Notes under the pieces: model-generated
The model's database searches: none
Told to the model about the DNA's origin: nothing
The model's input: only the letters and a program-made list of their open reading frames with translations
Made by a program: the position numbers and the translations under genes
Part shown: positions 9,305 through 18,544 of the stretch, one piece after another
Layout of the letters: the number at the start of each line of letters is the position of its first letter
Position numbering within the stretch: the first letter of the stretch is position 1
Assembly: GCA_020846135.1 (NCBI GenBank)
Contig: JADLEK010000017.1
Coordinates: 1 to 64,000, forward strand
From: Gammaproteobacteria bacterium
Lineage (GTDB): Bacteria > Pseudomonadota > Gammaproteobacteria > Competibacterales > Competibacteraceae
Length of the DNA: 64,000 bases
Direction of reading: 5' to 3'

Positions 9305-9347
9305 ACCCTCACCCCTGGCCCCTCTCCCGCTTGCAGGCGAGGAGAGG
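9305..9347. repeat. CCCTC/CCTCTCC REP-like element that supplies the cbiB RBS
   Basis: The stretch runs through CCCTCACCCC and then an inverted pair: CCTCTCC (9321-9327) with GGAGAGG (9341-9347). This C-rich element class is widespread between bacterial genes. A related copy lies at 14675-14715 and a shorter one inside the SEDS gene at 25156-25173. The right arm ends three bases before the cbiB start codon, so it doubles as the Shine-Dalgarno sequence. Confidence 0.5.
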
Positions 9348-9350
9348 CTG

Positions 9351-10274
9351 ATGCTCACCGCACTGCTGTGTCTGGGCGCAGTCCTGTTGGACCAAGCGCT
9401 CGGCGAACCGCGCCGCTGGCATCCGCTGGTCGGTTTTGGCGGGCTGGCGCAACGGCTCGAGGCGCTGGTTTATGGACCGCCGGAACTAAGTCCCAACGCC
9501 CGCCGGGAACGTGGCGTCATCGCCGTCATGTTGCTGCTGGTTCCCTTCACTCTGGTTGCCGGGCTGTTGGCATGGTTGCCGCTGATCGGCTTGGCGGTGG
9601 CGCTAGGGTTGCTGTATCTGGCGATTGGCGCGCGCAGTCTGGTTGAACACGCCGAGGCGGTGGCGGCGGCGCTGCAAGCCGATGATTTGCTACTGGCGCG
9701 GCAGAAGGTGGCGCTGATCGTCAGTCGCGATACCGCTGATCTGGATGAGGAGGGAATCAGCCGGGCTACGATCGAGTCGGTACTGGAAAACGGCTGTGAT
9801 GCGATTTTCGGGGCGCTGTTCTGGTTTGCGCTGACCGGCGCGGCAGGCGTGGTGCTGTATCGGCTGGCCAATACCCTGGATGCGCTGTGGGGTTATCGCA
9901 CTCCGCGTTATCTGCGCTTCGGCTGGGCGGCGGCGCGACTCGATGACGGCCTGAACTGGCTGCCGGCGCGACTGACTGCGCTAAGTTATACGTTGGTGGG
10001 GCCACAATCGGCCTTGGCCTGGCGCTGCTGGCAAGCACAAGCCCCGAGTTGGAAAAGTCCGAATGCGGGTCCGGTGATGGCGGCTGGCGCAGGCGCATTA
10101 GGTTTGGCGCTAGGCGGACCGGCTTGTTATCACGGCCAATGGCAATCGCGGCCGCCGTTGGGCGAAGGTCTGGCTCCTTGCGCCGAAGACATCGGGCGAG
10201 CAGTCAAGCTGGTGCAACGGGCGCTGTGGCTATGGCTGGCAGTGATTCTGGTCGGAGGATGGGCGCTTGCTTGA
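9351..10274 (+). CDS. cbiB: Adenosylcobinamide-phosphate synthase
   Basis: A 307-residue membrane protein (CbiB, also called CobD) that attaches the aminopropanol arm to adenosylcobyric acid. It opens with LLDQALGEPRRWHPLVGFG, the family DxxxGDPxxxxHPV signature with Glu in place of Asp. It carries SRDTADLDEEGI, TIESVLENGCDAIFGALFWF (20 residues) and LDALWGYRTPRY, all typical. Four to five membrane spans are likely. Its end overlaps the start of the next corrinoid gene by 8 bases. Confidence 0.95.
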   Translation: MLTALLCLGAVLLDQALGEPRRWHPLVGFGGLAQRLEALVYGPPELSPNARRERGVIAVMLLLVPFTLVAGLLAWLPLIGLAVALGLLYLAIGARSLVEHAEAVAAALQADDLLLARQKVALIVSRDTADLDEEGISRATIESVLENGCDAIFGALFWFALTGAAGVVLYRLANTLDALWGYRTPRYLRFGWAAARLDDGLNWLPARLTALSYTLVGPQSALAWRCWQAQAPSWKSPNAGPVMAAGAGALGLALGGPACYHGQWQSRPPLGEGLAPCAEDIGRAVKLVQRALWLWLAVILVGGWALA

Positions 10275-11262
10275 GCATGGCGGTGGATTGCGGGCGGCAG
10301 CGGTTCATTACGGAATTGCGCGCGGTGACTGGCTGGATTTATCGACCGGTATCAACCCGCAGGGCTGGTCGGTTCCGCCCCTGCCGCCAACAGTTTGGCA
10401 GCGCTTGCCGGAAATGAACGATGGGCTGGAAGCAGCGGCAGCGGCTTATTACGAAACCCCGCATTTGTTGCCAGTCGCCGGTTCCCAGGCCGCGATTCAG
10501 GCGCTACCCCGCTTGCGCGAACCGGGCCGGGTTGGCGTTCTCCATCCCAGTTATGCCGAACACGCCCATGCCTGGCGACAAGCCGGACATCAGGTTGACT
10601 TGTTGCTTCCCGATAAATTGGAGGCAGCAGTGGATCAACTGGATGCGCTGATGCTGGTTAATCCCAATAATCCGACCGGGCAGCGGTTCAATTCGACGCT
10701 GCTGCTGAACTGGTGGGCGCGACTGGCGCAACGCGGCGGCTGGCTGGTGATCGATGAGGCGTTCATGGACATTGCGCCTGAGCAAAGCTTGACAACTCAG
10801 ATCGGTTTGCCGGGGCTGATCGTGCTACGGTCGCTGGGCAAGTTCTTTGGCCTGGCCGGGGCGCGAGTCGGCTTTGTCATGGCGGAATCAGCATTACGCG
10901 ACCGGTTGCAGGAGGCGCTGGGTCCGTGGTCGGTGAGTGGGCCGAGTCGCTGGATCGCTGCTCAGGCCATCGCTGATCGCAACTGGCAGGCGCAAACCCG
11001 TCTGCGGCTGGAACAGGCGGGCAAACGGCTGGCGGATTTGCTGCAACGGCAACGGTTGCCGGTCGCGGGCGGAACCGGGCTATTTCAGTGGGTTCCCTTG
11101 CCGGAAGCCGATTTCTGGCAAGACGCGCTGGCGCGACGGGGGATTCTGGTGCGCCGCTTTACCGACCTGCCGGGTTTGCGCTTCGGGCTGCCGGAGGTCG
11201 AGGCGCACTGGCGGCGGCTGGAACTGGCGCTGGCCGGAGTGCGAGCCGAGCGGTTGCGATAA
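10267..11262 (+). CDS. cobD: L-threonine-O-3-phosphate decarboxylase (CobD/CobC)
   Basis: A 331-residue PLP enzyme of aminotransferase fold class I. It decarboxylates threonine phosphate to aminopropanol phosphate, the substrate joined by the preceding gene's product. It begins LEHGGGLRAAAVHYGI and has DLSTGINPQGW, NPNNPTGQ, DEAFMD and the PLP-lysine block SLGKFFGLAGARVGF. The TTG start at 10267 gives the canonical N-terminus and overlaps cbiB by 8 bases, which suggests translational coupling. Confidence 0.93.
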   Translation: MLEHGGGLRAAAVHYGIARGDWLDLSTGINPQGWSVPPLPPTVWQRLPEMNDGLEAAAAAYYETPHLLPVAGSQAAIQALPRLREPGRVGVLHPSYAEHAHAWRQAGHQVDLLLPDKLEAAVDQLDALMLVNPNNPTGQRFNSTLLLNWWARLAQRGGWLVIDEAFMDIAPEQSLTTQIGLPGLIVLRSLGKFFGLAGARVGFVMAESALRDRLQEALGPWSVSGPSRWIAAQAIADRNWQAQTRLRLEQAGKRLADLLQRQRLPVAGGTGLFQWVPLPEADFWQDALARRGILVRRFTDLPGLRFGLPEVEAHWRRLELALAGVRAERLR

Positions 11263-11307
11263 CAGCACCCTGATTTCACCTCGAAATCACTGATGAGGAG
11301 ACCCAAA

Positions 11308-11910
11308 ATGGCCTTGAATCAGCAGGTAAGTTTTATCAGCGAGCAGGATTATATGGCCGGCGAACTGATCAGCAAGGTGAAGCATGAGTATATTAATGGC
11401 GATGTTTATGCGATGGCGGGAGCCAGTAAAAATCATGACAAAATTGCCGGCAATATCTTTGCAAAATTTCACCTGTATCTGGAAGATACCACGTGTACGC
11501 CATTTTCTTCCGATGTGAAAGTCAAGGTTGAAAACGATTATTTTTATCCTGATGTGATGGTGGTTTGCGACGAAACAACCGATGATTCGTACTACACGGA
11601 ATCGCCGATCATCATTGTTGAAGTATTGTCAAAGGCTACTCGCAGGACCGATCAAACTCTCAAACGTCAGGCTTATCAGAGCTTGTCCAGTCTTGAGGAA
11701 TATGTGCTGATTGAACAGGATTTGGTGGATGTTGAAATCTGCCGTAGAGCCAATCACTGGCAGCCGGAGCATTATTATCTGGGCGATGTGGCTTATTTTG
11801 CCGCGATTGATTTGCATTTGCCGGTTGAGGCTATTTATGCGCGGGTTTTTAATCCGGATATGCAGGAGTTTTTAATGCGCCACCATGAACGACCAAATGA
11901 CCATGAATAA
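11308..11910 (+). CDS. Uma2-family (DUF820) putative endonuclease
   Basis: A 200-residue protein with the Uma2/DUF820 pattern: an N-terminal SEQDYMA...[16 protein letters not shown], then a PD-(D/E)xK-like core with YPDVMVV (Asp) and IIIVEVLS (Glu), and EYVLIEQD near residue 145. Members have a restriction-like nuclease fold and unknown function, and spread horizontally. GAGGAG (11295-11300) supports the ATG at 11308. The DNA is clearly more AT-rich than the corrinoid genes on either side, a sign of transfer. It overlaps cobA by 26 bases. Confidence 0.88.
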   Translation: MALNQQVSFISEQDYMAGELISKVKHEYINGDVYAMAGASKNHDKIAGNIFAKFHLYLEDTTCTPFSSDVKVKVENDYFYPDVMVVCDETTDDSYYTESPIIIVEVLSKATRRTDQTLKRQAYQSLSSLEEYVLIEQDLVDVEICRRANHWQPEHYYLGDVAYFAAIDLHLPVEAIYARVFNPDMQEFLMRHHERPNDHE

Positions 11911-12727
11911 TCCAGCGCTATCCCCAGTTGGCGAGGTGTATCTGGTGGGAGCCGGGCCGGGCGATTCGGATCTGTTGACCCTAAAGGCGTTGCGGCTGAT
12001 GAAACAGGCTGACGTGGTCGTCTACGACCGGCTGGTTGGGGCAGACATTCTGGAGTTGCTGGAGTCGCGGGTTGAACGCATTTTTGTCGGCAAGGAACCG
12101 GATCGCCATACTCTGCCACAAGACGACATTAATCAATTGCTGGTGGATTTGGCGGCGCAAGGTAAAAAGGTGCTGCGTTTGAAAGGCGGTGATCCCTTTA
12201 TTTTTGGGCGCGGCGGCGAGGAGATTGAAACCCTGATGGCGGCGGGCGTCCCGTTTCAGGTGGTGCCCGGAGTGACTGCCGCCGCCGGTTGCGCCGCCTA
12301 TGCCGGGATTCCGCTGACCCATCGCGACTACGCCCAGGCCTGCGTGTTGGTCACCGGCCATCTTAAAAATGGCGAGCTGGATTTGAATTGGCCGATGCTG
12401 GCTCAGCCGCACCAGACGGTGGTGTTTTATATGGGGCTGAAAAGCGTCGGCCAGATTTGCCGGAAATTACGGGAACATGGCGTCGCGGACCAGATGCCGG
12501 TGGCGCTAGTGGAACAGGGGACCACTCCACAACAGCGGGTTTACACCGGGACGCTGGCTGATTTGCCGGAAAAACTGCAAAGCGCCGGGGCGCGTTCCCC
12601 GGCGTTGCTGATCGTCGGCGAAGTGGTAAAGCTCCGTCCGCACCTGGCCTGGTTTGAACCCGCAACGCCTACCGCCCCCGAAATCCACCCGGCACGGTTT
12701 CCGGCGCCTCGGACGGGGCTGGCCTGA
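11885..12727 (+). CDS. cobA: Uroporphyrinogen-III C-methyltransferase (SUMT)
   Basis: A 280-residue single-domain SAM-dependent methyltransferase making precorrin-2, the branch point to cobalamin and siroheme. It has [43 protein letters not shown] (in two blocks), [22 protein letters not shown] (in pieces) and [15 protein letters not shown]. No siroheme dehydrogenase domain is fused. The product serves both the cobalamin genes here and the siroheme enzyme at 16598-18313. Its last 59 bases overlap the convergent DUF4124 gene. Confidence 0.95.
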   Translation: MNDQMTMNNPALSPVGEVYLVGAGPGDSDLLTLKALRLMKQADVVVYDRLVGADILELLESRVERIFVGKEPDRHTLPQDDINQLLVDLAAQGKKVLRLKGGDPFIFGRGGEEIETLMAAGVPFQVVPGVTAAAGCAAYAGIPLTHRDYAQACVLVTGHLKNGELDLNWPMLAQPHQTVVFYMGLKSVGQICRKLREHGVADQMPVALVEQGTTPQQRVYTGTLADLPEKLQSAGARSPALLIVGEVVKLRPHLAWFEPATPTAPEIHPARFPAPRTGLA

Positions 12728-13295
12728 AGGGGGGGGGCGGTTTGGCTTGCGGCTGCGGCCTGATGGGTTCCGGTGGCGGCATGGGACGATGCTGACGACA
12801 ATCAGGCCACGGCTGGCAAGGCGGGCCGTGATCCGGCGGTCGGGGTGGATAAGGATTGGAATAGGGAGGGGGATAATAGGGCGATGAACCGACAAAGATG
12901 CCGTCATTGTTATCGCTCTGCGGTTGCTGCTGTTGTTGCTGTTTCAGCAGATCATTTTGCAACTGCTGGTTTTGTTGCTCCAGGTCGCGAATCGCCTGTT
13001 CCTGACGGGCCTGTTCCGTCGCCTGGCGCTCACGGGCCATTTGCTCGGACAGTGCATTGATGCGGGCGATTTCAGCCGCAGAATCGCTGTTTCCGGGCGC
13101 GGTGGACGGCGGTGGCGGCGCGATGTCGATGGTTTGGGTCTGGGTCTGCGTCGCGCCTTCCGGCTTTTGCTGTCCATAGTGGACCTGTCCGGCGGCGTCC
13201 GTCCATTTGTAGACCTGCTGTGGCAACGCGGCACCAGAAAAGGTTTGGAGCAGCGTGGCGGCAATCACCAATAAAGTCAGTCTCTTAGAGTTCAT
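12669..13295 (-). CDS. DUF4124-domain secreted protein with coiled coil and Pro-rich tail
   Basis: A 208-residue exported protein. It has a signal peptide (about residues 1-25, ending near GAALPQ), then the DUF4124 core [20 protein letters not shown] Gln/Glu-rich coiled coil (about 75-125) ends in a poly-Gln run, and a Pro/Tyr-rich tail follows. DUF4124 proteins are periplasmic and of unknown function. The ATG at 13295 is preferred to a TTG at 13310. The tail overlaps cobA on the other strand, so its last 20 residues may be an extension by read-through. Confidence 0.8.
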   Translation of the reverse strand: MNSKRLTLLVIAATLLQTFSGAALPQQVYKWTDAAGQVHYGQQKPEGATQTQTQTIDIAPPPPSTAPGNSDSAAEIARINALSEQMARERQATEQARQEQAIRDLEQQNQQLQNDLLKQQQQQQPQSDNNDGIFVGSSPYYPPPYSNPYPPRPPDHGPPCQPWPDCRQHRPMPPPEPIRPQPQAKPPPPFRPAPSEAPETVPGGFRGR

Positions 13296-13361
13296 GGTCA
13301 GCCTGCGCAAGGGCTAAAATGACGGGTTAGGGTTTCCGGGTACGATGTTAAAGGAGTTCCT

Positions 13362-14186
13362 TTGGACGTTCTATTGCTGATCAAGGCGCTGATTCTGGGT
13401 TTAGTTGAAGCGGCCTCGGAATTTCTGCCGGTTTCCAGCACCGGTCACTTAATTATTGTTGGAGATTTTCTCAATTTCACCGGAACGCGCGCTGAAGTCT
13501 TTGAGATCTTTATCCAACTGGGCGCGATTTTATCCGTGGTATGGATTTACCGGGAACGCCTGCTCGACTTGATCATCAACCTCGATTGGGATCACAAAGC
13601 GCAACGCCTGACGCTGAATCTGGCGATTGCGTTCCTGCCAGCGGCAGTGCTGGGCTTATTGCTGCATAAATACATCACCCATTATCTGTTCAACCCGGTC
13701 AGCGTAGCGGCGGCGCTGGTCGTGGGCGGTTTCGCCATCCTGCTGATCGAACGCTACGCCAAAACCGGACGGGTGCAGTCGGTGGAAGATATGACCTGGA
13801 AAGACGCGCTGGCGGTCGGGATTGCCCAGAGCGCCGCGTTGTTTCCCGGCGTATCGCGGTCAGGCGCAACGATTATGGGCGGAATGTTGTGCGGGGTGTC
13901 GCGGTTCGCGGCGACCGAGTTTTCCTTTTTTCTGGCCATTCCGACCATGTTCGCCGCCACCGGCTACAGCCTTTATAAGGATTGGGGCAACCTGACCCTG
14001 GCGGATGCGCCGCTGTTTGCCGTTGGGTTTATTGCCGCCTTTCTGGGCGGGTTGGCAGTCGTGCGGTTCCTGCTCGCCTATGTTGGTCAGCACAGTTTTG
14101 CGCCATTTGCCTGGTACCGAATCGGGTTCGGTGGATTGCTGCTGGTCTATTTTCACTACCATCCGTGGGCGGATAAAGTCGGATGA
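13362..14186 (+). CDS. uppP: Undecaprenyl-diphosphatase (BacA type)
   Basis: A 274-residue membrane phosphatase that recycles the undecaprenyl carrier lipid for peptidoglycan and other wall polymers. It has the signature blocks GLVEAASEFLPVSSTGHLI (residues 13-31) and FPGVSRSGATIMGGM near residue 165, holding the catalytic Glu, Ser and Arg. About eight membrane spans are present. The TTG start at 13362 is chosen because AGGAG lies just upstream and the reading begins exactly where the family does. The stop overlaps the next start as ATGA. Confidence 0.95.
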   Translation: MDVLLLIKALILGLVEAASEFLPVSSTGHLIIVGDFLNFTGTRAEVFEIFIQLGAILSVVWIYRERLLDLIINLDWDHKAQRLTLNLAIAFLPAAVLGLLLHKYITHYLFNPVSVAAALVVGGFAILLIERYAKTGRVQSVEDMTWKDALAVGIAQSAALFPGVSRSGATIMGGMLCGVSRFAATEFSFFLAIPTMFAATGYSLYKDWGNLTLADAPLFAVGFIAAFLGGLAVVRFLLAYVGQHSFAPFAWYRIGFGGLLLVYFHYHPWADKVG

Positions 14187-14665
14187 ACGGAGTCAGCGAT
14201 CAGCGCCTGAATGTGAATCCATGCCTTGAATCGGGTGAACCGCTGATCGAGGTGTTTTCCGAAGCCTGGATGCGTGAGTACGCCCAGTTGTGGAATGCCG
14301 AGCAGGCGATGGTGCGGGAATTGACCCGGCACCGGTTCAGCGCGACGGTGGGCTATGGCTTCCTCGATCAGCCCGCCCCGCAGGGTTTGCTGGTCGTGGT
14401 GCGCGGCATTGCGGAATGGGCCGGGCCTTACGATGGTCGCGAACTGGACTGGGACTTGAGGGCAGCGCCTCTGGACTGGACCGGGTGGCTGAGTCAGGGC
14501 TTTGAGCTGGCGCGATTGCTGGCGGCGGTTGGCGGCAACCGCCTGCAAATCTGGAAAGGCAATCATCGGCGCATTCTGCGCAAACCGCCTCTGATTAGTC
14601 CATTGCTGCGGGCTTTCGCGCTGATGCCGGAAGTGCGGATCGCCGATCGTTCACCAATGGGATAA
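14183..14665 (+). CDS. SCP2 (sterol-carrier)-like small protein
   Basis: A 160-residue soluble protein coupled to uppP by an ATGA overlap. Features such as FSEAWMREYAQLWN, GYGFLDQP, DWDLRA and RLQIWKGNHRRILRKPPLI suggest an SCP2-like lipid-binding fold. This is recognition by overall pattern, not by a decisive motif. It has no signal peptide or membrane span. Its tie to a lipid-carrier phosphatase makes a lipid-related role attractive, but that is inference. It could equally be an unclassified hypothetical protein. Confidence 0.7.
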   Translation: MNGVSDQRLNVNPCLESGEPLIEVFSEAWMREYAQLWNAEQAMVRELTRHRFSATVGYGFLDQPAPQGLLVVVRGIAEWAGPYDGRELDWDLRAAPLDWTGWLSQGFELARLLAAVGGNRLQIWKGNHRRILRKPPLISPLLRAFALMPEVRIADRSPMG

Positions 14666-14674
14666 GAGGGGAAG

Positions 14675-14715
14675 CCCTCTCCCCCACCCCTTCCCTCGCA
14701 AGGGGGGAGGGGGTG
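14675..14715. repeat. C-rich/G-rich REP-like inverted element
   Basis: A pyrimidine-rich arm (CCCTCTCCCCCACCCC, 14675-14690) faces a purine-rich arm (GGGGGGAGGGGGTG, 14702-14715) across TTCCCTCGCAA. It resembles the element at 9305-9347 and lies between convergent genes, where it may also terminate transcription. Confidence 0.5.
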
Positions 14716-14728
14716 AACATATACGGCA

Positions 14729-15931
14729 TTACCAGCTTGGCTCGCGCTCCGGCGTCGCCGTGATCTTGTGAATCGTCAAGTCAGCGCCATTGAATTCCTG
14801 TTCCGGATCGAGGCGCAATCCCACAATGATTTTGAGAGCGCCATAGATCACAAAACCGCCAGCCAGCGCAATCCCAATCGCCAGGATGGTCATAATCAAT
14901 TGCGGCAGAAACGCTACCCCGCCCGCGCCGCCCAACGCTTTCAGGCCAAAAATGCCGGCGGCGATCCCGCCCCATGCCCCGCACAGACCATGCAGCGGCC
15001 AGACCCCAAGGACATCATCGATCTTCCAGCGGTTCTGGGTTAGGGTGAACATGACGACGAACATGACGCCCGCCCCGGCGCCGACCGCCAGCGCCCCAAT
15101 CGGGTGCATGATATCGGAGCCGGCGCACACCGCGACCAGCCCCGCCAGTGGACCGTTATGCGCAAACCCCGGATCGTTCCGGCCCAGCCACAGCGCCGCC
15201 AAGGTACCGCCAGCCATGGCCATCAGCGAGTTGATCGCGACCAGCCCGCTGATTTTTTCCAGGGTTTGCGCGCTCATCACGTTGAAGCCGAACCAGCCGA
15301 CCGTGAGTATCCACGCGCCCAGCGCCAGGAACGGAATCGAGGACGGCGGGTGGGCGGAAATCTGCCCGTCATTACCGTAGCGGCCCCGCCGGGCGCCGAG
15401 CAGCAACACCGCCGGCAACGCCAGCCAGCCGCCCATCGCGTGAACCACCACCGAACCGGCAAAGTCGTGAAATTCCACGCCAAAGCTGGCTTTCAGCCAG
15501 GCTTGAATCCCAAAGTGCTGATTCCAGGCGATGCCTTCAAAGAAGGGATAGACCAGCCCCACCAGCAGAAAGGTTGCGATCAGTTGTGGATGGAACTTGG
15601 CGCGTTCCGCAATCCCGCCGGAAATGATCGCCGGGACAGCGGCAGCGAATGTCAGCAGAAAGAAGAACTTGGTCAGTTCATAGCCGCTTTTCTCCATCAG
15701 GGTTTCAGCGCCGGCGAAGAAGTTGACTCCGTAGGCAACGCTGTAGCCGATGAAGAAATAGACGATGGTGGAGACGGCAAAATCGCTGAGGATTTTGACC
15801 AGGGCGTTGACCTGGTTTTTCTTGCGCACCGTGCCAAGTTCGAGAAAGGCAAAGCCGGCGTGCATCGCCAGCACCATAACCGCGCCGATAAGAATGAACA
15901 GCGTGTCGCTGCTCCATTTGTATGCTTCCAT
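14729..15931 (-). CDS. amtB: Ammonium transporter (Amt family)
   Basis: A 400-residue inner-membrane ammonium channel with 11 predicted spans. The paired pore histidines are visible in FAGSVVVHAMGGW and WPLHGLCGAWGG. Other family blocks are HAGFAFLELGTVRKKN (start), GGIAERAKFHPQ and LGWFGFN-like VGWFGFN. There is no cleavable signal peptide, unlike E. coli AmtB. GGAGGA immediately upstream fixes the start at 15931. No glnK/PII gene lies next to it, which is unusual because most amtB genes are paired with one. Confidence 0.95.
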   Translation of the reverse strand: MEAYKWSSDTLFILIGAVMVLAMHAGFAFLELGTVRKKNQVNALVKILSDFAVSTIVYFFIGYSVAYGVNFFAGAETLMEKSGYELTKFFFLLTFAAAVPAIISGGIAERAKFHPQLIATFLLVGLVYPFFEGIAWNQHFGIQAWLKASFGVEFHDFAGSVVVHAMGGWLALPAVLLLGARRGRYGNDGQISAHPPSSIPFLALGAWILTVGWFGFNVMSAQTLEKISGLVAINSLMAMAGGTLAALWLGRNDPGFAHNGPLAGLVAVCAGSDIMHPIGALAVGAGAGVMFVVMFTLTQNRWKIDDVLGVWPLHGLCGAWGGIAAGIFGLKALGGAGGVAFLPQLIMTILAIGIALAGGFVIYGALKIIVGLRLDPEQEFNGADLTIHKITATPEREPSW

Positions 15932-16088
15932 GGTTCCTCCGAGTGATGAATCGCTCGCGGGAAGCAAACCTTATTCCAGAAAACAACGGATTAGCGATCA
16001 AACAGTTGGGTTTCTTTGGGGCAAGTAGTGCGCTATGATAGTGCGTTAATGGCGCGGAATGCACCAGGTTGGACTTTGGATGCACTGT

Positions 16089-16586
16089 TCAGGTTTTCGT
16101 GAACCGCCCGCGCCGGTACAGCGGCAAGGACTGATCCGCCCCCGGCTGATAACTTTCGCTGAAGTCGCCAAATCCCGCCAGAGCATCTTCCAGACTGCGA
16201 TCCGCCCGCACGGCAAAGGCGTCAAAACCGCTGCGGGCCATGAACCATAATTGATCGCGCAAGACATCGCCGACCGCCCGGATTTCACCCTGATAGCCGT
16301 AGCGCTCCCGCAATAGCCGGGCCTGGGAATAGGCGCGGCCATCGGCGAATTTGGGAAATTCCAGCGCCACGACCGGCCAGTGCGGCAGATCGGCAACCAG
16401 ATCGGCGATGTTGGCGGTATTCGGCAACCGCACCCCCAGCGGATCGCTCCGCTCCAGCAGCGCCGCCCGTTCCTGGTTCCAGCGGGCCAGTGAAATCAGC
16501 ACTGACCCGGTTGGCAGTTCCGCGTCGTCGGCGATGGTTTGCCAGGAATCTTCAATAATCTGCCGGTTCTTGATGATATGGGCCAT
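16089..16586 (-). CDS. DUF934 protein of the sulfite/nitrite reductase operon
   Basis: A 165-residue cytoplasmic protein starting MAHIIKNRQIIEDSW, the typical DUF934 opening. It continues with LPNTADI-like LPNTANIADL, VALEFPKFADGRAYSQARLLRER (in pieces) and a conserved RYGYQGEIRAVGDVLRDQ region. DUF934 genes almost always follow a siroheme sulfite/nitrite reductase, as here, and are thought to help assimilatory sulfur metabolism; the activity is unknown. An upstream ATG at 16601 overlaps the reductase stop and would add five residues. Confidence 0.88.
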   Translation of the reverse strand: MAHIIKNRQIIEDSWQTIADDAELPTGSVLISLARWNQERAALLERSDPLGVRLPNTANIADLVADLPHWPVVALEFPKFADGRAYSQARLLRERYGYQGEIRAVGDVLRDQLWFMARSGFDAFAVRADRSLEDALAGFGDFSESYQPGADQSLPLYRRGRFTKT

Positions 16587-16597
16587 GATCGTTTGCC

Positions 16598-18313
16598 TCA
16601 TGCCGCTTCGACAGCGGGCCGTTGCGTTGCCCGCAGCTTGCGCGGAGCGATAGCTTCCGGTTCGTTGACATAGGCGCTGGCCCGGAACGGCTCCAGACCG
16701 ATGCGCCGGTAGGTATCGAGGAACCGCTCGTCGTCTTGGCGCTGTTCAATATAGACCTGCAGGACTCGCTCAAGGGTATTGGCGACTTCGGTTTTCGCCA
16801 CCGAGGGGCCGAGAATATCGCCGAGCGTTACGTCATTTTCCGACGATCCACCCAGTGAAATCTGGTACCACTCCTCGCCTTTCTTATCGACGCCGAGGAT
16901 GCCGATGTGGCCGACATGATGGTGACCGCAGGCGTTCATGCAGCCGGACAGGTTCAGCCGTAGTTCGCCGAGATCGTAGAGATAGTCCAGACGGTCGAAC
17001 TTTTCGTTGATCTGATGGGCAATGGCGAGGGAGCTGGCGTTGGCCAGGCTGCAAAAATCCAGACCGGGGCAACAGATCATATCCGCCAGCGTGCCGATCA
17101 CCGGCGCGGCCAGTTTTTGGGCCGCCAGTGCGTTCCACAGCGGATAGAGATCGGCTTGGCGCACGTCAGGCAGCAACAGGTTCTGATGGTGGGTGGCGCG
17201 AATCTGGCCAAAGCTGTAACGGTCGGCGAAATCGGCCACGGCGTCCATCTGGTCGGCGGTCAGATCGCCCGGCGCAACCCCTGGCGTTTTTAGCGCCACA
17301 AAGACATTGCGATAGCCGGGCGTCTTGTGATCAGCGACGTTGTGCCGCACCCAGGCCGCAAAGGCTGGATCGCCGATTTGCCACTGCGCGAGACTGGAGT
17401 CGGCGGCGGCATCCGCTTCATAAGGCGGCGGAGTGAAATAGCTGCGCACCCGTTCGACTTCGGCTTGGTCCAGGGTCAGCCCGGAATCCTTGATGTACGC
17501 CCATTCCGCCTCAACCTGTGCGCGAAACTCTACCGCGCCCAGCGCCTTGACTAGAATCTTGATCCGGGCCTTGTAGATATTGTCGCGCCGCCCGTACTGG
17601 TTATAGACCCGCAAAATCGCTTCGAGGTAACTCAACAGATCGCGCTGCGGCAGAAATTCGCGGATGACCTGGCCGATGATCGGCGTCCGCCCCAGCCCGC
17701 CGCCAACCAGCACCCGGAAGCCGATTTCGCCCTGCGCGTTGCGGAGCAGATTCAGGCCGATGTCATGCACCTGAGCCGCAGCGCGGTCGTGGGCAGCCCC
17801 GGTCACCGCGATTTTGAACTTGCGCGGCAGGTAGGAAAATTCCGGGTGAAAGGTGGACCACTGGCGAATGATTTCGCAATAAATGCGCGGGTCTTCGATT
17901 TCGTCCGGGGCGACGCCGGACAGATGATCCGCAGTGACATTGCGAATGCAGTTGCCGCTGGTTTGAATGGCGTGCATCTCGACTTGCGCTAGTTCCGCCA
18001 GAATATCCGGCGTCTCTTCCAGCTTCGGCCAGTTGTATTGAATGTTCTGGCGGGTGGTGAAATGGCCGTAACCCTGATCGTAGCGGCGGGCGATATGGGC
18101 TAGCGTCCGTAATTGCCGCGCCGACAGCAGACCGTAGGGAATGGCGACCCGCAACATCGGCGCATGGCGTTGAAGATAGAGACCGTTCATTAGCCGCAAG
18201 GGCCGGAACTCGTCGTCAGTCAACTCGCCCGCTAGATAGCGTTGCACCTGGCCCCGGAACTGGGCCACCCGCTCATCCACAAGCGTTTGATCATAATGGT
18301 CATACTGGTACAT
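16598..18313 (-). CDS. cysI: Siroheme nitrite/sulfite reductase (CysI type)
   Basis: A 571-residue assimilatory reductase with duplicated ferredoxin-like halves. It has GYGHFTTRQNIQYNWP, the siroheme/4Fe-4S ligands CPGLDFC and CMNAC in the second half, and GCMNACGHHHVGHIGILG (18 residues). It reduces sulfite (or nitrite) by six electrons; ferredoxin or a CysJ-like protein would be the donor. The DUF934 gene behind it favours sulfite. Siroheme depends on the cobA product encoded at 11885-12727. The Shine-Dalgarno sequence GGCGAGA precedes the ATG. Confidence 0.92.
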   Translation of the reverse strand: MYQYDHYDQTLVDERVAQFRGQVQRYLAGELTDDEFRPLRLMNGLYLQRHAPMLRVAIPYGLLSARQLRTLAHIARRYDQGYGHFTTRQNIQYNWPKLEETPDILAELAQVEMHAIQTSGNCIRNVTADHLSGVAPDEIEDPRIYCEIIRQWSTFHPEFSYLPRKFKIAVTGAAHDRAAAQVHDIGLNLLRNAQGEIGFRVLVGGGLGRTPIIGQVIREFLPQRDLLSYLEAILRVYNQYGRRDNIYKARIKILVKALGAVEFRAQVEAEWAYIKDSGLTLDQAEVERVRSYFTPPPYEADAAADSSLAQWQIGDPAFAAWVRHNVADHKTPGYRNVFVALKTPGVAPGDLTADQMDAVADFADRYSFGQIRATHHQNLLLPDVRQADLYPLWNALAAQKLAAPVIGTLADMICCPGLDFCSLANASSLAIAHQINEKFDRLDYLYDLGELRLNLSGCMNACGHHHVGHIGILGVDKKGEEWYQISLGGSSENDVTLGDILGPSVAKTEVANTLERVLQVYIEQRQDDERFLDTYRRIGLEPFRASAYVNEPEAIAPRKLRATQRPAVEAA

Positions 18314-18544
18314 GATAAGTTCTCGCCTTGAAGTCCGCTCGCCTTGACGGCCAATGTCCAGACCTTAGCATTGCGCTTATATGCAAATAAAGAATTTTTT
18401 AACCATAAATTTATAACTTTAGATTCTGACACACCTTGGATGCTGTCTCACCAGCGTCTGAATCACGCGCTCCAACGCTCCAGCGTCACTGCCATTCTTG
18501 GCAAGTCGGGCAAAAATGCCAGCGTTGCTGGGACAGTATGATGG

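Noticed and set aside
9224..9350. Cobalamin riboswitch between cobQ and cbiB
   Set aside because: The gap is only 127 bases and lacks the B12-box and the long multi-helix core.
12900..12960. CAG/CTG-rich tract as a microsatellite or CRISPR-like array
   Set aside because: It encodes the poly-Gln part of the DUF4124 protein and has no repeat-spacer structure.
15932..16088. Sigma-54 promoter for amtB
   Set aside because: A GG-N10-GC pair exists on the minus strand (TGGTGCATTCCGCGC) but most other consensus positions fail.
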